This document shows, in pieces, positions 35,178 through 44,326 of a stretch of 64,000 bases of DNA (positions within the stretch are counted from its first letter, which is position 1; each line of letters opens with the position of its first letter). The DNA is from Hathewaya histolytica (GTDB lineage: Bacteria; Bacillota; Clostridia; Clostridiales; Clostridiaceae). The position numbers and the translations under genes were made by a program. The notes beneath the pieces were generated by a model that was given only the letters and a program-made list of their open reading frames with translations, was not told where the DNA came from and did no database searches. The stretch lies in NCBI RefSeq assembly GCF_901482605.1, contig NZ_LR590481.1, positions 806,001-870,000 of the forward strand. The letters are read 5' to 3'.

Positions 35178-36131
35178 TTATTTTTTAACCACTTTTGGTT
35201 CTAATGATATTCTAAGCACATCTCCCACTACGTTAAAACTTAGGACTGTTAGAAGTATAGCCATACCTGGAAATAGCGCTAGATGTGATGCTTGAGATAG
35301 ATATCTTTGAGCAGTTTGTAACATGCTTCCCCAAGATGCAGCAGGTGCTTGAACTCCTAGTCCTAAAAAGCTTAGGGCAGATTCTGTAAGTATTGCACGT
35401 GCTATATTTATAGAGGATGTTACTATAACTGTAGGCATAACATTTGGAAGTATATGTTTTTTGATTATATACCAACTTCTACCACCCATGGAGTGTGAGG
35501 CAAGTACATACTCTCTTTCTTTAAAGGAAAGAGTTTCAGCACGTACTATCCTTGCGATTCCCATCCACCCAAATATTCCGATAACCACAATTACATTTTT
35601 TAAACCAGGTTTTAGATAAGCATTTGCGATTAAGATTAAGAAAAAAGTAGGTATACACATCAATATATCAATAATTCTCATAATTATCTTGTCAACTTTT
35701 CCACCTATAAATCCACTAAAAGTACCAACAATAGTACCAATGGAAACTGACATTATCATGGACAAAAATCCAACAGTAAGAGATACTCTACCACCGTATA
35801 AAATCCTAGTAAAATAGTCTCTTCCAAGTTCATCTGTTCCAAAAACATGTTTGAGTGAAGGTGTATTTAATCTTTCAGAAATACTGATTTTATTTGGATT
35901 ATATGGTGATACAAAGGCAAATATAGAACATATGAGCACTACAAATAATACACAAAGTGAGAACATTGCTAGTTTACTTGACTTTATTTGTAAAATTAGA
36001 TTATCTATATATTTATTTTCAGAAATTTGTATTTCTTCTTCAATATTATAAGGTGATATATTATTGATAAATTTAAACTTTTCTTTTGAAAGTTCATTAT
36101 TAGCATTTATAGTTTTATTCATTTGTTTCAT
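35178..36131 (-). CDS. Oligopeptide-type ABC permease, OppC/DppC family
   Basis: A 317-residue permease with a long N-terminal cytoplasmic tail (about 45 residues), six membrane helices and the family segment HVFGTDELGRDYFTRILYGGR. The EAA loop reads EYVLASHSMGGRSWYIIKKH. It overlaps the OppB-type gene by 17 bases. I keep the first ATG (36131) because GGAGG is just upstream. A second in-frame ATG lies three codons later. Confidence 0.9.
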   Translation of the reverse strand: MKQMNKTINANNELSKEKFKFINNISPYNIEEEIQISENKYIDNLILQIKSSKLAMFSLCVLFVVLICSIFAFVSPYNPNKISISERLNTPSLKHVFGTDELGRDYFTRILYGGRVSLTVGFLSMIMSVSIGTIVGTFSGFIGGKVDKIIMRIIDILMCIPTFFLILIANAYLKPGLKNVIVVIGIFGWMGIARIVRAETLSFKEREYVLASHSMGGRSWYIIKKHILPNVMPTVIVTSSINIARAILTESALSFLGLGVQAPAASWGSMLQTAQRYLSQASHLALFPGMAILLTVLSFNVVGDVLRISLEPKVVKK

Positions 36132-37083
36132 TTACCCTCCTTATTCTAGGGTCTATTACTGTATACAATAAATCTGCAATTAGATTACCAAATATAAGTA
36201 GTGTAGAGGATAGCATAGTAATAGCCATTATTATAGGGTAGTCCAAACTTTGTATAGAGCTAATACCAAGCCTTCCCATACCTGGCCAACCAAATATGGT
36301 CTCTGTAATAAATGCACCCGTAAATAAATCAGGTAAACTCATACATAAAATTGTAACTAATGGTAATAAAGAATTTTTAAGTACATGTTTTGTTAAAATT
36401 CTTTTTCTAGAGGCACCTTTTGCTAAGGCCGTTTGTACATAATCTTCTTCTAATTGACTTAAAATACTAGAGCGAACATATCTTGTATTTTCAGCTATAC
36501 TAGGCAAACTAAGTACCAAGCAAGGCATTATCATATGTTTAATTAAATCAATAATGGAATTTTCCACTCCGATGGTATGCATACCTATACTAGGTAAAAG
36601 ACGTAGTTTTAATGAAAAAATTGTAATTAAGATCATTCCAAACCAAAATCCAGGAATGGATATACCTATATATGAAATAAAAGTAAATAGATTATCCGCA
36701 AGTTTATTTCTATGGATTGCAACATACATTCCAAGTGGAATAGAAATTATTAAAGAAAAAATTGAAGCAGAACCCATTAAAATTAAAGTAGGAATAATCC
36801 TAGCACCTAGTTCTACGGAAACTTTCTGATGAGTTATCATAGAGTATCCTAGGTCTCCTTTTAGTATATTGAAAAGCCAAATAAAGTATCTTACAACTAT
36901 GGGTTTGTCTAAGCCCATGTTATGCTTTATTCTAAGTATTTCATTATAATCCATATCAGGAGTTATAAAAGCTTGTACAGGATCACCAGGAGCTAAGTTC
37001 ATTAGTATAAAAGAAATAAAAGAAATAAAAAATAGCATTGGAATAATATTAAGTATTCTCTTTAGTAAAATCTTATTTTTCAT
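36115..37083 (-). CDS. Oligopeptide-type ABC permease, OppB/DppB family
   Basis: A 322-residue permease with the family N-terminus KRILNIIPMLFFISFISF and PGDPVQAF. The EAA-loop segment is DYVQTALAKGASRKRILTKH. It is the first gene of the operon and shares a 17-base overlap with the OppC-type gene. I use ATG 37083, preceded by GGTGAT. The open frame extends to 37185, but nothing upstream resembles the family. Confidence 0.9.
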   Translation of the reverse strand: MKNKILLKRILNIIPMLFFISFISFILMNLAPGDPVQAFITPDMDYNEILRIKHNMGLDKPIVVRYFIWLFNILKGDLGYSMITHQKVSVELGARIIPTLILMGSASIFSLIISIPLGMYVAIHRNKLADNLFTFISYIGISIPGFWFGMILITIFSLKLRLLPSIGMHTIGVENSIIDLIKHMIMPCLVLSLPSIAENTRYVRSSILSQLEEDYVQTALAKGASRKRILTKHVLKNSLLPLVTILCMSLPDLFTGAFITETIFGWPGMGRLGISSIQSLDYPIIMAITMLSSTLLIFGNLIADLLYTVIDPRIRRVNETNE

Positions 37084-37428
37084 AAAATCACCTATATTAA
37101 TTATTTTAAATATAACAAAATTCGATAGTGTATTGCGTTTTTTAACAATCATTGAGATTCTATAACAAAACTTTAAAATATTCAATGAAAACTAGAGCGA
37201 TATTAATAAATTCAATAGGTGATTAAACACCTATTAGTATTATACCATACTATTTCGATAGGGATGATAAAGAAACAAAATTCAAAATACATAAACAAAA
37301 TGATACAATATATATTTACAGAGTATGGGATATTAATTTTGTACCTAATGAATAGTAAAACTTAGTATAAAGTGGGATTTAAATAGAAAGGAGAAAATTT
37401 TAGAGGAAATATACTAAACATAGACATA
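37084..37428 (-). promoter_or_regulatory. Control region of the peptide-importer operon
   Basis: This gap has no gene. On the minus strand an extended -10 (TGG-TATAAT, 37244-37239) lies just before a perfect 8-bp inverted repeat, AATAGGTG (37214-37221) / CACCTATT (37228-37235). The repeat is at or just after the predicted transcription start, so it may be an operator or a 5' stem-loop. The leader to the first gene is about 150 bases and holds nothing else I can name. Confidence 0.45.
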
Positions 37429-37475
37429 AAAAAGATTTATCACTAAGATGAAATTTAGTAGTGATAAATCTTTGA
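37429..37475. terminator. Bidirectional terminator
   Basis: AAAGATTTATCACTA (37431-37445) pairs with TAGTGATAAATCTTT, and T-rich tracts follow on both strands. It serves the minus-strand permease gene. Confidence 0.85.
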
Positions 37476-37478
37476 TTT

Positions 37479-38408
37479 TTAAAATATTAGATTAGTTAAT
37501 AAGCCACATATTACAGCGGATACATATAGTATTAGGGTTATTAGTAGTGCTGATTTTCTGTTTTGCCTTTCTTTAAATAGTAGAATCAGGGCAAGACCAG
37601 CGTTAGAACTAAGACCACTTATTAAAGCACTGTAACTTAAACTTCCTATGGAGAATACCTCTACAAGAGCAATTGATGTTGCACAATTTGGTATTAGTCC
37701 TATAAGAGAGGAAAAGAATATTTGAATTATTGTGTTACCAGAGCTAACTTTTAATATAGAAGAGAGCTCTTTTATTTCTAATATTATATTTAGTAAAAAA
37801 GTTACTACAAATATATATAGTGCAATTTTAAATAACTTTTTCAGAGTGTGAATAAATATATGTTTTAAATTAATATGATCATGTTCTCTTATGTGTAAGT
37901 CTTTACTGTGTTTATTATCATGATTATGAATGTGTGATGAATCATCATGAGAACAAAAACAATGGTTATCTAAGTTTAAATTTTTTATATTTTTTATGTT
38001 TATATTATGATTTTTAAATATAAAGTCTACTGAGTATCCAACTATTATTCCTAAAACTAACTTTGTTAATATGAGGGGGAGGATAGTTTTAGCTTGTTTG
38101 GGATTAGAAATTAAAAGAGGGATAGCTTCGTCAGAGGTAGAAATAAATACAGCCATCATAGTTCCTAGGCTAATAAGCCTTTCAGAAAAGAAACCTACAG
38201 CTAATATGGAGATTCCACATTGAGGAATTACACCTAAAAGGGAACCTATTAAAGGACCAAGTTTACCTGCTTTTTTTATGTTATCGTTTAAAGTTTTACC
38301 ATACTTAATTTCTAAAAATTCCATTAAAAATAAAACTATAAAAAGTAAGGGGAGCATTTTTAGGGTATCTTCAATACCGTGTAAAAAACTATGTATTAGA
38401 ATATGCAT
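37479..38408 (-). CDS. ArsP_2-type permease with His-rich loop
   Basis: A 309-residue membrane protein with about eight helices in two similar halves. Each half carries a P-x-C motif, GVIPQCGIS in the first and GLIPNCATS in the second. Between them is a cytoplasmic or external loop very rich in His, Cys and Asp (HCFCSHDD, HIHNHDNKH, HIREHDH), which suggests metal binding. The fold matches the ArsP_2/putative manganese-transporter group. The metal is not known. A palindrome at its promoter suggests metal-dependent control. GGAAGA precedes the ATG. Confidence 0.78.
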   Translation of the reverse strand: MHILIHSFLHGIEDTLKMLPLLFIVLFLMEFLEIKYGKTLNDNIKKAGKLGPLIGSLLGVIPQCGISILAVGFFSERLISLGTMMAVFISTSDEAIPLLISNPKQAKTILPLILTKLVLGIIVGYSVDFIFKNHNINIKNIKNLNLDNHCFCSHDDSSHIHNHDNKHSKDLHIREHDHINLKHIFIHTLKKLFKIALYIFVVTFLLNIILEIKELSSILKVSSGNTIIQIFFSSLIGLIPNCATSIALVEVFSIGSLSYSALISGLSSNAGLALILLFKERQNRKSALLITLILYVSAVICGLLTNLIF

Positions 38409-38438
38409 TATATATCTTCCTTTATATTACAATATTTA

Positions 38439-38492
38439 TTTGCAAATGAATTGCATATGCATTATTATAAAGGTTATTTATATGTAAAGCAA
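38439..38492 (-). promoter_or_regulatory. Promoter and candidate operator for the His-rich permease
   Basis: On the minus strand TTGCTT and TATAAT (38469-38464) are 17 bases apart. TGCATATGCA, a perfect palindrome at 38452-38461, lies over the predicted start, and TTTGCAAA at 38439-38446 is a second palindrome. Confidence 0.45.
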
Positions 38493-38856
38493 GTTTTTTC
38501 ATAAATGTTATTGACTTTTATTTCTTAAATGTATTATTATACTATTAAGAGTTTGTTAATCTTTAACATTAATTTTCCGAATTTTCTTTTTTAATATATT
38601 ATTATATAATTTAAATAAACAAAGAAACAAATCTTAAGCAAAATCAATACATATATTTATTTAGAACATACCATTATACAAACAAAAATATTAAACGACT
38701 AATTTATTGAAAATTAAAAAAAAAGGTTCTATAGGCAATAATAAAATTAATTTGTTTATAGAAAACATAATATTTATTTCAAAATAGGTTAAAGGGGTTT
38801 ATAAATTTTAAATTTAAATTTAAAATTTTAATAAATATGTAAAGGGGGAGAATATT
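38493..38856 (+). other. Long intergenic/leader region before the M6 protease
   Basis: No gene is seen here. TTGACT (38511-38516) and TATTAT (38535-38540), 18 bases apart, are a promoter candidate that would give a leader of about 300 bases. The rest is AT-rich, with a perfect palindrome near its end (38803-38828). Riboswitch motifs that I know are absent. Confidence 0.4.
38803..38828. repeat. 26-bp perfect AT palindrome
   Basis: A perfect inverted repeat of A and T blocks, with axis between 38815 and 38816, ending 15 bases before the Shine-Dalgarno of the M6 protease. It would form a stem-loop in the mRNA 5' leader. Confidence 0.7.
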
Positions 38857-41679
38857 TTGTTTAGTAAAAAGTTTATGGGGAAAGTAGCTGCATTTACAGT
38901 TACACTTACAATGATTTGCCCTATGGCAGCAAATGCTACAAGTGCTAAATCTGGAGTATTTAAAGATACTGTTCCAGTAGCTCAGAAGAAAGCTTGGACA
39001 GGGAAAAAGTATGAGGCAAAACCATTAATAATCCTAATGGATTTCAAGGATTACAAGCATGACGAAATATTTGAAAAAGAAGATTGGAATATTAATGGGT
39101 ATAAAAAGGAACAAAAGACAGATTATTTATATTCACCACAATTTTATAGGGACAGATTTTTCGGGGAAGAACGTTATACAGGATCTGATGGAAACAGCTA
39201 TGTGTCTATTAGAAAGTTTTTAAATGAAGAATCTGGTGGAAGTTACATATTTAATGGGGATGTAGCAGGTTGGTATACTGCAGAGCATGACGCTGCATAT
39301 TACGGTAGTACTCAAGATGATGCTAATAAACTTGTAATAGAAGCATTGAAGAAGGTAGCTAATGACCCTAATATTGATTTGTCAAAATATGATGTAGAAG
39401 ATAAATGGGATTATGATAATGATGGAAATTATTATGAGCCAGATGGAATAATAGACTCTCTTGTAGTTATTCATCCTGGTATTGGAGAAGAACATGGTGG
39501 AGGACATTTAGGGAAAGATGCTATATGGCCTTATAGAGCAAGAGTAAGCTGGTATCCATCTAGTGGGTATAAAATGCCAGAAGTTACAGATAGTAAAGGT
39601 AAAAAGTGGAAGGGTGAAGATTACACTGTTTTTGCTCAGGATTTACCAATGGATTTATTTGGACATGAATATGGACATGTATTAGGATTATTTGACCTTT
39701 ATGGATTCGGGGATTCCACTCCTCCAGTAGATTACTGGTCATTAATGGGTGGAAGCTACACAGGTCCAATTAGAGGAACTATGCCTAATAGTTATGGTGC
39801 ATATGGTAGAGAATATCTTCAAAAAGATTTTGAATCTAAGGGCTTTAAATTAAATTGGCAAAATGCTGAAGAGTTTTCAATTAATGATTTAAGTGAAAAG
39901 GGAAAAGATATTGTTATAGGACAATCATCAGTTAAGGATGATAAAATTAATACTATTAGAATAGATCTTCCAGAAAAAGAAACTACAATAACTAAAATGA
40001 AACAAGGTAACTTTGCTTACTTTACAGATAACAAAGATGATTCTAGAACATCAATGAGTACACTTTTAGATTTAACTTCACAAAAGAGTGCTAAGCTTAA
40101 ATTCTCAACTTGGTATGATATAGATCCTGAATATGACTACTTATCAGTACAAGTTAGTGAACAAGGAAAAAACAAGTGGGAAGCTATAAAAGGTAACATA
40201 ACTACAGATAAAAACCCTAATGATGAAACACCAGACGATCCTACAGATAGAAATCCAGGACATGGAATTACAGGAGACTCTGGAAAAGCATGGGTAGATG
40301 CTGAATTTGATTTAAGTAAATATGCAGGTAAGAAAATTGACTTGAAATTCTTCTTCTGGACAGATGGAAATACTCCTCAAGAAGGTGCTTATATCGATGA
40401 AATTAAAGTTTTAGGAGATAATGATAAAGTTCTTTTAGAGGATAATGCAGAAGGTGAAGATAAATTTAAATTAGATGGCTTTAAAAAATCTAATGCAGTT
40501 AAGAAATCAGACCATAACTATTTAATTGAATGGCGTAATCATAAAAATGGAGAAATAGATGAAGGGTTAGGAACATTCCCATCAAATCGTATGAAAGGTA
40601 TAACTTACGACCCAGGTCTAGTTATGTGGTATATGAACAGAGGAATGTTAAATGGATCTAATAGAGCAAACCAACAAACAGATGAGCATCCAGGTTCTGC
40701 TTATGCATCAGTAGTAGATGCAGATCAAGAACCAGTAAGATGGATTAAGGGAGACCAATCAGGAATTGACGGTGTTGACTACCAATTACATGATGCTGCA
40801 TTTGGATTAAAAGAAACTACACCTATTGAAAAGAAATGGGAAAATGGTGCTATAACTAGAGATAATAATACTTTTATGAATCCTTATTTCCATGATAAAA
40901 ATAGCTATTTCAATGGAAGTGATCATACTTTAGCACAATCAGGAGTTATACTTAATAATTATGGATTAAGAGTATTTGTAACTGATCAAAGCAAAAATAG
41001 TAGTTCAGCAAAACTTCATATATCTACAGATACTACAAAAAATATAACAAAACAAGATGCTTCTATGATACAAAGAATAAAAGTAAAAAATAATGAGTTA
41101 ATAGTTCAAACTGATGATTTATATGGAGAAAAAGCTTATGTGTCTCTATTAGTTGAACAAAAAGGTAAAACAGAGACAAAGAAAATAAAACTAGCTAGAA
41201 CAAACAAAGAATACAAGGCAAAATTAGATTTTAAACCAAATGGAACAGAAAAAATTAACTTCATAATCTTAGAAGACAAAGAAGGAAACACAAAATCTAT
41301 ATATAATTTAGATGTTCATAAGGTATTTGGAGCTAAACTTGCTATAAATTCTAATCCTGTTAAAGGTTCATTTAAAAATAATAAAAATAAATTTAAATTA
41401 AATGCAGAAGAAGAAGTTAAAGCAAATGTAAAAAATAATTCAGATAATGAAGAATTAGCTAGCTTATATGTAGCAGTATATAATGAAAAAAATAAGTTAG
41501 TAAAGTATGAGAAATCTGGAGACGTTGTTTTAAAACCTCAAGAAGATAAAGAGTTAAGTGTAAAAATAAAATTAGATTTACCTAAAGACAAAAAATATAA
41601 AGTTAAAGCATTCTTATGGAATGGTGAAAAAAATAAAATGCCAATAGAAAAAGCTATAACTTTTGATGTAGAACAATAA
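38857..41679 (+). CDS. Immune inhibitor A-type M6 metalloprotease, secreted
   Basis: A 940-residue secreted zinc protease. The signal peptide (about residues 1-28) ends ANA. The catalytic motif is HEYGH (H270, E271, H274) followed by GLFDLYG, matching the M6/InhA family, which degrades host or environmental proteins. A VEG/MAM-like region follows (about 380-560, with DPEYDYLSVQVSE and GAYIDEIKVL), and the C-terminal ~150 residues form beta-sandwich modules rich in Lys and Asn. The start is TTG after GGGGGAG. It is probably a virulence or nutrient factor. The target is unknown. Confidence 0.9.
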   Translation: MFSKKFMGKVAAFTVTLTMICPMAANATSAKSGVFKDTVPVAQKKAWTGKKYEAKPLIILMDFKDYKHDEIFEKEDWNINGYKKEQKTDYLYSPQFYRDRFFGEERYTGSDGNSYVSIRKFLNEESGGSYIFNGDVAGWYTAEHDAAYYGSTQDDANKLVIEALKKVANDPNIDLSKYDVEDKWDYDNDGNYYEPDGIIDSLVVIHPGIGEEHGGGHLGKDAIWPYRARVSWYPSSGYKMPEVTDSKGKKWKGEDYTVFAQDLPMDLFGHEYGHVLGLFDLYGFGDSTPPVDYWSLMGGSYTGPIRGTMPNSYGAYGREYLQKDFESKGFKLNWQNAEEFSINDLSEKGKDIVIGQSSVKDDKINTIRIDLPEKETTITKMKQGNFAYFTDNKDDSRTSMSTLLDLTSQKSAKLKFSTWYDIDPEYDYLSVQVSEQGKNKWEAIKGNITTDKNPNDETPDDPTDRNPGHGITGDSGKAWVDAEFDLSKYAGKKIDLKFFFWTDGNTPQEGAYIDEIKVLGDNDKVLLEDNAEGEDKFKLDGFKKSNAVKKSDHNYLIEWRNHKNGEIDEGLGTFPSNRMKGITYDPGLVMWYMNRGMLNGSNRANQQTDEHPGSAYASVVDADQEPVRWIKGDQSGIDGVDYQLHDAAFGLKETTPIEKKWENGAITRDNNTFMNPYFHDKNSYFNGSDHTLAQSGVILNNYGLRVFVTDQSKNSSSAKLHISTDTTKNITKQDASMIQRIKVKNNELIVQTDDLYGEKAYVSLLVEQKGKTETKKIKLARTNKEYKAKLDFKPNGTEKINFIILEDKEGNTKSIYNLDVHKVFGAKLAINSNPVKGSFKNNKNKFKLNAEEEVKANVKNNSDNEELASLYVAVYNEKNKLVKYEKSGDVVLKPQEDKELSVKIKLDLPKDKKYKVKAFLWNGEKNKMPIEKAITFDVEQ

Positions 41680-41705
41680 AATATTACTTTAAGTTAGTAA
41701 ATTTA

Positions 41706-41740
41706 AAAAAAGGTTGTCCATTTCAGGACAACCTTTTTTA
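41706..41740. terminator. Bidirectional terminator
   Basis: AGGTTGTCC (41711-41719) pairs with GGACAACCT (41726-41734), flanked by A and T tracts, between convergent genes. Confidence 0.9.
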
Positions 41741-41765
41741 GTAAAAAGATTATTAAGGTAAATTA

Positions 41766-42491
41766 TTATTTTCCTATGAACATTTGAGTCCAGTATAATC
41801 TTCCGTTTGAATCTTTTGCAACACCAACACCTAATTCTGTAAAGCTTCCATTTAATATGTTAGCTCTGTGACCAGAAGAATTCATCCAACCTTTCATAAC
41901 TTCACTTGGGGAAGGTTGTCCCATTGCGATGTTTTCTCCAGCACTTGTATAGGAAACACCGAATTTCTTCATCATATCGAAAGGTGAACCATATGTTGGA
42001 GAATTGTGAGAGAAGTAATTATTTTTAATCATATCTTCTGATTTTAGTGTGGCAACTTTATTAAGTTCAGCATTTAATTTTAAAGGTTTTAAACCTGCTT
42101 TGCTTCTTTCAGCATTTACAAGATTTAAGACTTCATTTTGTTGAGCTGCAAAGTTACCGCTTGTAGCTTTATCACCAGAATTTTCTTGTGGCTTTTCTGC
42201 TGGTTTAGCAGGGGCTACAGGAGTTTTAGTATCAGGTTTTGAAACTTCTTTATTACCTTGGTTGTTTGTAGTTACAACTTTTTTATTGCAATCTATGTTA
42301 CAAGATTTATTAAAGCCATATTTAGATAAAACTTCATTTTTATTTAAGCCACTACAGTCTTTATATACAATTTTAGATTTTACATTATTTCTTGCGTTAC
42401 AGTTTAAGCCTCTTGCATAAACTGAAGATGTAAGTGAAAGTGACATTAAAGTTGCGGTTGTAACTGATAAAATTTTTGACATTTTGTTCAT
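41766..42491 (-). CDS. Secreted CAP/SCP-domain protein (YkwD type)
   Basis: A 241-residue exported protein. Residues 1-24 form a signal peptide ending VYA. A Pro/Lys/Thr linker (about 75-115) follows, then a C-terminal CAP domain (about 118-241) with EVLNLVNAERSKAGL, AGENIAMG and GHRANIL. The His and Glu of the CAP cavity are present. YkwD-like CAP proteins are found on spores and cell walls, and their biochemical activity is mostly unknown. The start at 42491 is in frame ten bases after GGAGG. A nearer ATG is out of frame. Confidence 0.88.
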   Translation of the reverse strand: MNKMSKILSVTTATLMSLSLTSSVYARGLNCNARNNVKSKIVYKDCSGLNKNEVLSKYGFNKSCNIDCNKKVVTTNNQGNKEVSKPDTKTPVAPAKPAEKPQENSGDKATSGNFAAQQNEVLNLVNAERSKAGLKPLKLNAELNKVATLKSEDMIKNNYFSHNSPTYGSPFDMMKKFGVSYTSAGENIAMGQPSPSEVMKGWMNSSGHRANILNGSFTELGVGVAKDSNGRLYWTQMFIGK

Positions 42492-42692
42492 TGTATCATT
42501 TCCTCCCTTTAATTTCTTAAAAATTATTTTTTCTTTGTTGCTTGAAAACATCTTAACATAGGAGTTTTGGCATTAAAAGTTAAAAACCATGGAAATAAAG
42601 GAAGGATATTTCATAAAACCAACGAAATCAACTAGAATCCTCTTTTATGGCAATATATTTCCAGTATAAAAACTATAATTTTTAAAAACAAA

Positions 42693-42744
42693 AAAATAAA
42701 ACTTCATTGCAAAATGGATTATAAGTGCAATAAAGCTTTATTTT
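42693..42744 (-). terminator. Terminator of the deacetylase operon
   Basis: On the minus strand, AAATAAAG with TTGCA and its partner form an imperfect stem (42726-42743 with 42694-42711), followed by a T-rich tail. Confidence 0.65.
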
Positions 42745-42750
42745 TCTAAG

Positions 42751-43647
42751 TTATTTTGGCACTTTTGTAAAGTGAGGAGCGTATGAATCCTTTGTCATTT
42801 TATCAAATTCAAACCCCATAGCTTTTAAACCTTTTATAATTTCTGGAAGAGCATCTGCTGTAGTAGTTTTAGGATCTAAATCGTGCATTAAAATAACGGC
42901 TTGATTTGTACTTTTACTTTCAGAAAGTACACTTTGTACAATTTTATCTTTCTTTTGAGTCATAGCAGAGGCATCTGTAGAATCTACATTCCAGTCGAAA
43001 AATTCATATTCCTTACTCATTTCTTTTACTATATCCTTCATGATACCTTTTCCGCCATATTTATAGCTTATAGTATTGTTAGAACCTCCAGGGTATCTCA
43101 AAAGATAGTTAGGAGCTTGTCCAGTTACTTCCTCTAGGTATTTGTCTAACTTCTTAACATCGGCTTTAAAGTTATTAACAGAAGAATAAACTTTAGAATA
43201 ATCATGACTATATGTATGGTTTGCAAGTGCATGTCCATCATTAACTATTTCTTTATATAGTTCTTCTAGTCCAGGATGTCCATTTACAAAGAAGGTAGCC
43301 TTTACATCATGATCCTTTAGAGTCTTAAGTATTCTTCTTGTATTTTTTCTAGAAGGACCATCATCAAAAGTTAAATAAGCAACTTTTTTATTTTTCATAT
43401 TTTCTTTAACTTCTGATTTTAATTTTTCAATATCATTTTCTAGTTTTTTCATATCTTCACTAGATTTCTTATTTTCTTCTTTTAAAGCGGTAAGTTTATT
43501 ACTTATTTTTTTATTTTCATTTTTAGCAAGTATTGCCTGAGTTTGGGTAAGTATTGCAAAAGAAAAAGAGACTATAAATATAGCAAATAATAAGATCTTT
43601 AATGGACTTAAAGACTTACGCTGGTTTCTTCTATTTGAATTTCTCAT
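42751..43647 (-). CDS. Membrane-anchored polysaccharide deacetylase (NodB domain)
   Basis: A 298-residue protein with an N-terminal membrane helix (about residues 13-35), a short coiled coil (about 37-82) and a NodB-type domain (about 85-290). The catalytic/metal motif is LTFDDGPS, and the zinc His pair is in ANHTYSHD. Such enzymes remove acetyl groups from peptidoglycan or other wall glycans, often giving lysozyme resistance. It is the second gene in a two-gene operon with the small protein at 43663, separated by 15 bases. Confidence 0.88.
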   Translation of the reverse strand: MRNSNRRNQRKSLSPLKILLFAIFIVSFSFAILTQTQAILAKNENKKISNKLTALKEENKKSSEDMKKLENDIEKLKSEVKENMKNKKVAYLTFDDGPSRKNTRRILKTLKDHDVKATFFVNGHPGLEELYKEIVNDGHALANHTYSHDYSKVYSSVNNFKADVKKLDKYLEEVTGQAPNYLLRYPGGSNNTISYKYGGKGIMKDIVKEMSKEYEFFDWNVDSTDASAMTQKKDKIVQSVLSESKSTNQAVILMHDLDPKTTTADALPEIIKGLKAMGFEFDKMTKDSYAPHFTKVPK

Positions 43648-43662
43648 AATATTATCATTCCT

Positions 43663-43878
43663 TTACTTTTTTAGTTTTTGTTCTAATTTTTGTTTATCTT
43701 CTATAAGTTTACTTTTTTTACTATTTAAATCTTTTTTATCTTTTTCTAAGGCTTCCACCTGAGATTTAAGCTTAGCATTTTCATCTTTTATGCTTTTAAT
43801 AGAGGAGTTATTAAAAAACACTAATATGCCGCTGGCTATAATAAGTACACACATTAAAATTCCAAATCTTTTTTTCAT
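43663..43878 (-). CDS. Small membrane coiled-coil protein
   Basis: A 71-residue protein with one N-terminal membrane helix (about residues 5-22) and a Lys/Glu-rich coiled coil for the remaining ~45 residues. AGGAGAG precedes the ATG, so the gene is likely real despite its size. The same plan (helix then coiled coil) opens the deacetylase encoded just downstream, so the two may form a hetero-coiled-coil on the membrane. This is inference. I recognise no family. Confidence 0.7.
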   Translation of the reverse strand: MKKRFGILMCVLIIASGILVFFNNSSIKSIKDENAKLKSQVEALEKDKKDLNSKKSKLIEDKQKLEQKLKK

Positions 43879-43915
43879 TAAAATTCTCTCCTAACTTATT
43901 TATGATTCCTATTTC

Positions 43916-43944
43916 ATTATACACGTTTTTTGTCGTATGTTAAA
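43916..43944 (-). promoter_or_regulatory. Promoter of the small protein-deacetylase operon
   Basis: On the minus strand TTTAAC and TATAAT (43921-43916) are 17 bases apart, about 30 bases upstream of the first start codon. Confidence 0.55.
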
Positions 43945-44326
43945 TTACAAATACGTAACAAATAACTTAAATGTAGTATAAAATAAAAAAATATCAAAAA
44001 AATCTAAATTTTCAAGTGAAGTATGAGAAATTTGTAATATATAAGATCAATATATTAAATAGTTTATATTCATTATCAATATATTTAATGTATTGATAGT
44101 TATTTTAAATATAGTATGAGATTAAAATTGTTTATAAAATTTCTTTATGATAAAATAACTTATAGGTTAAATATTCCAAAACTATAAGTTATGCTTAATT
44201 AGTCAAGGTTAACTTATTTAAAAAAGCAATATTTTTGTTTATGATGTAATCAATTTTGATTTTTGCCTATATTAGTTTTAATTAAAAGTTTATTGACTAA
44301 TATAAATATAAAAAGGAGCTAGTGAA
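43945..44326 (+). other. Non-coding region with two perfect inverted repeats
   Basis: No gene is seen. TATCAATA (44074-44081) / TATTGATA (44091-44098) and an 11-bp pair ATAACTTATAG (44155-44165) / CTATAAGTTAT (44182-44192) are both perfect. Neither has a clear T tract, so they are possible operators or RNA stems rather than terminators. TTGATT at 44256-44261 is the best -35-like hexamer for the downstream gene, with only a poor -10. Confidence 0.5.

Noticed and set aside
37084-37185. 34-residue N-terminal extension of the OppB-type permease
   Set aside because: The extension does not resemble the family, and ATG 37083 has its own Shine-Dalgarno.
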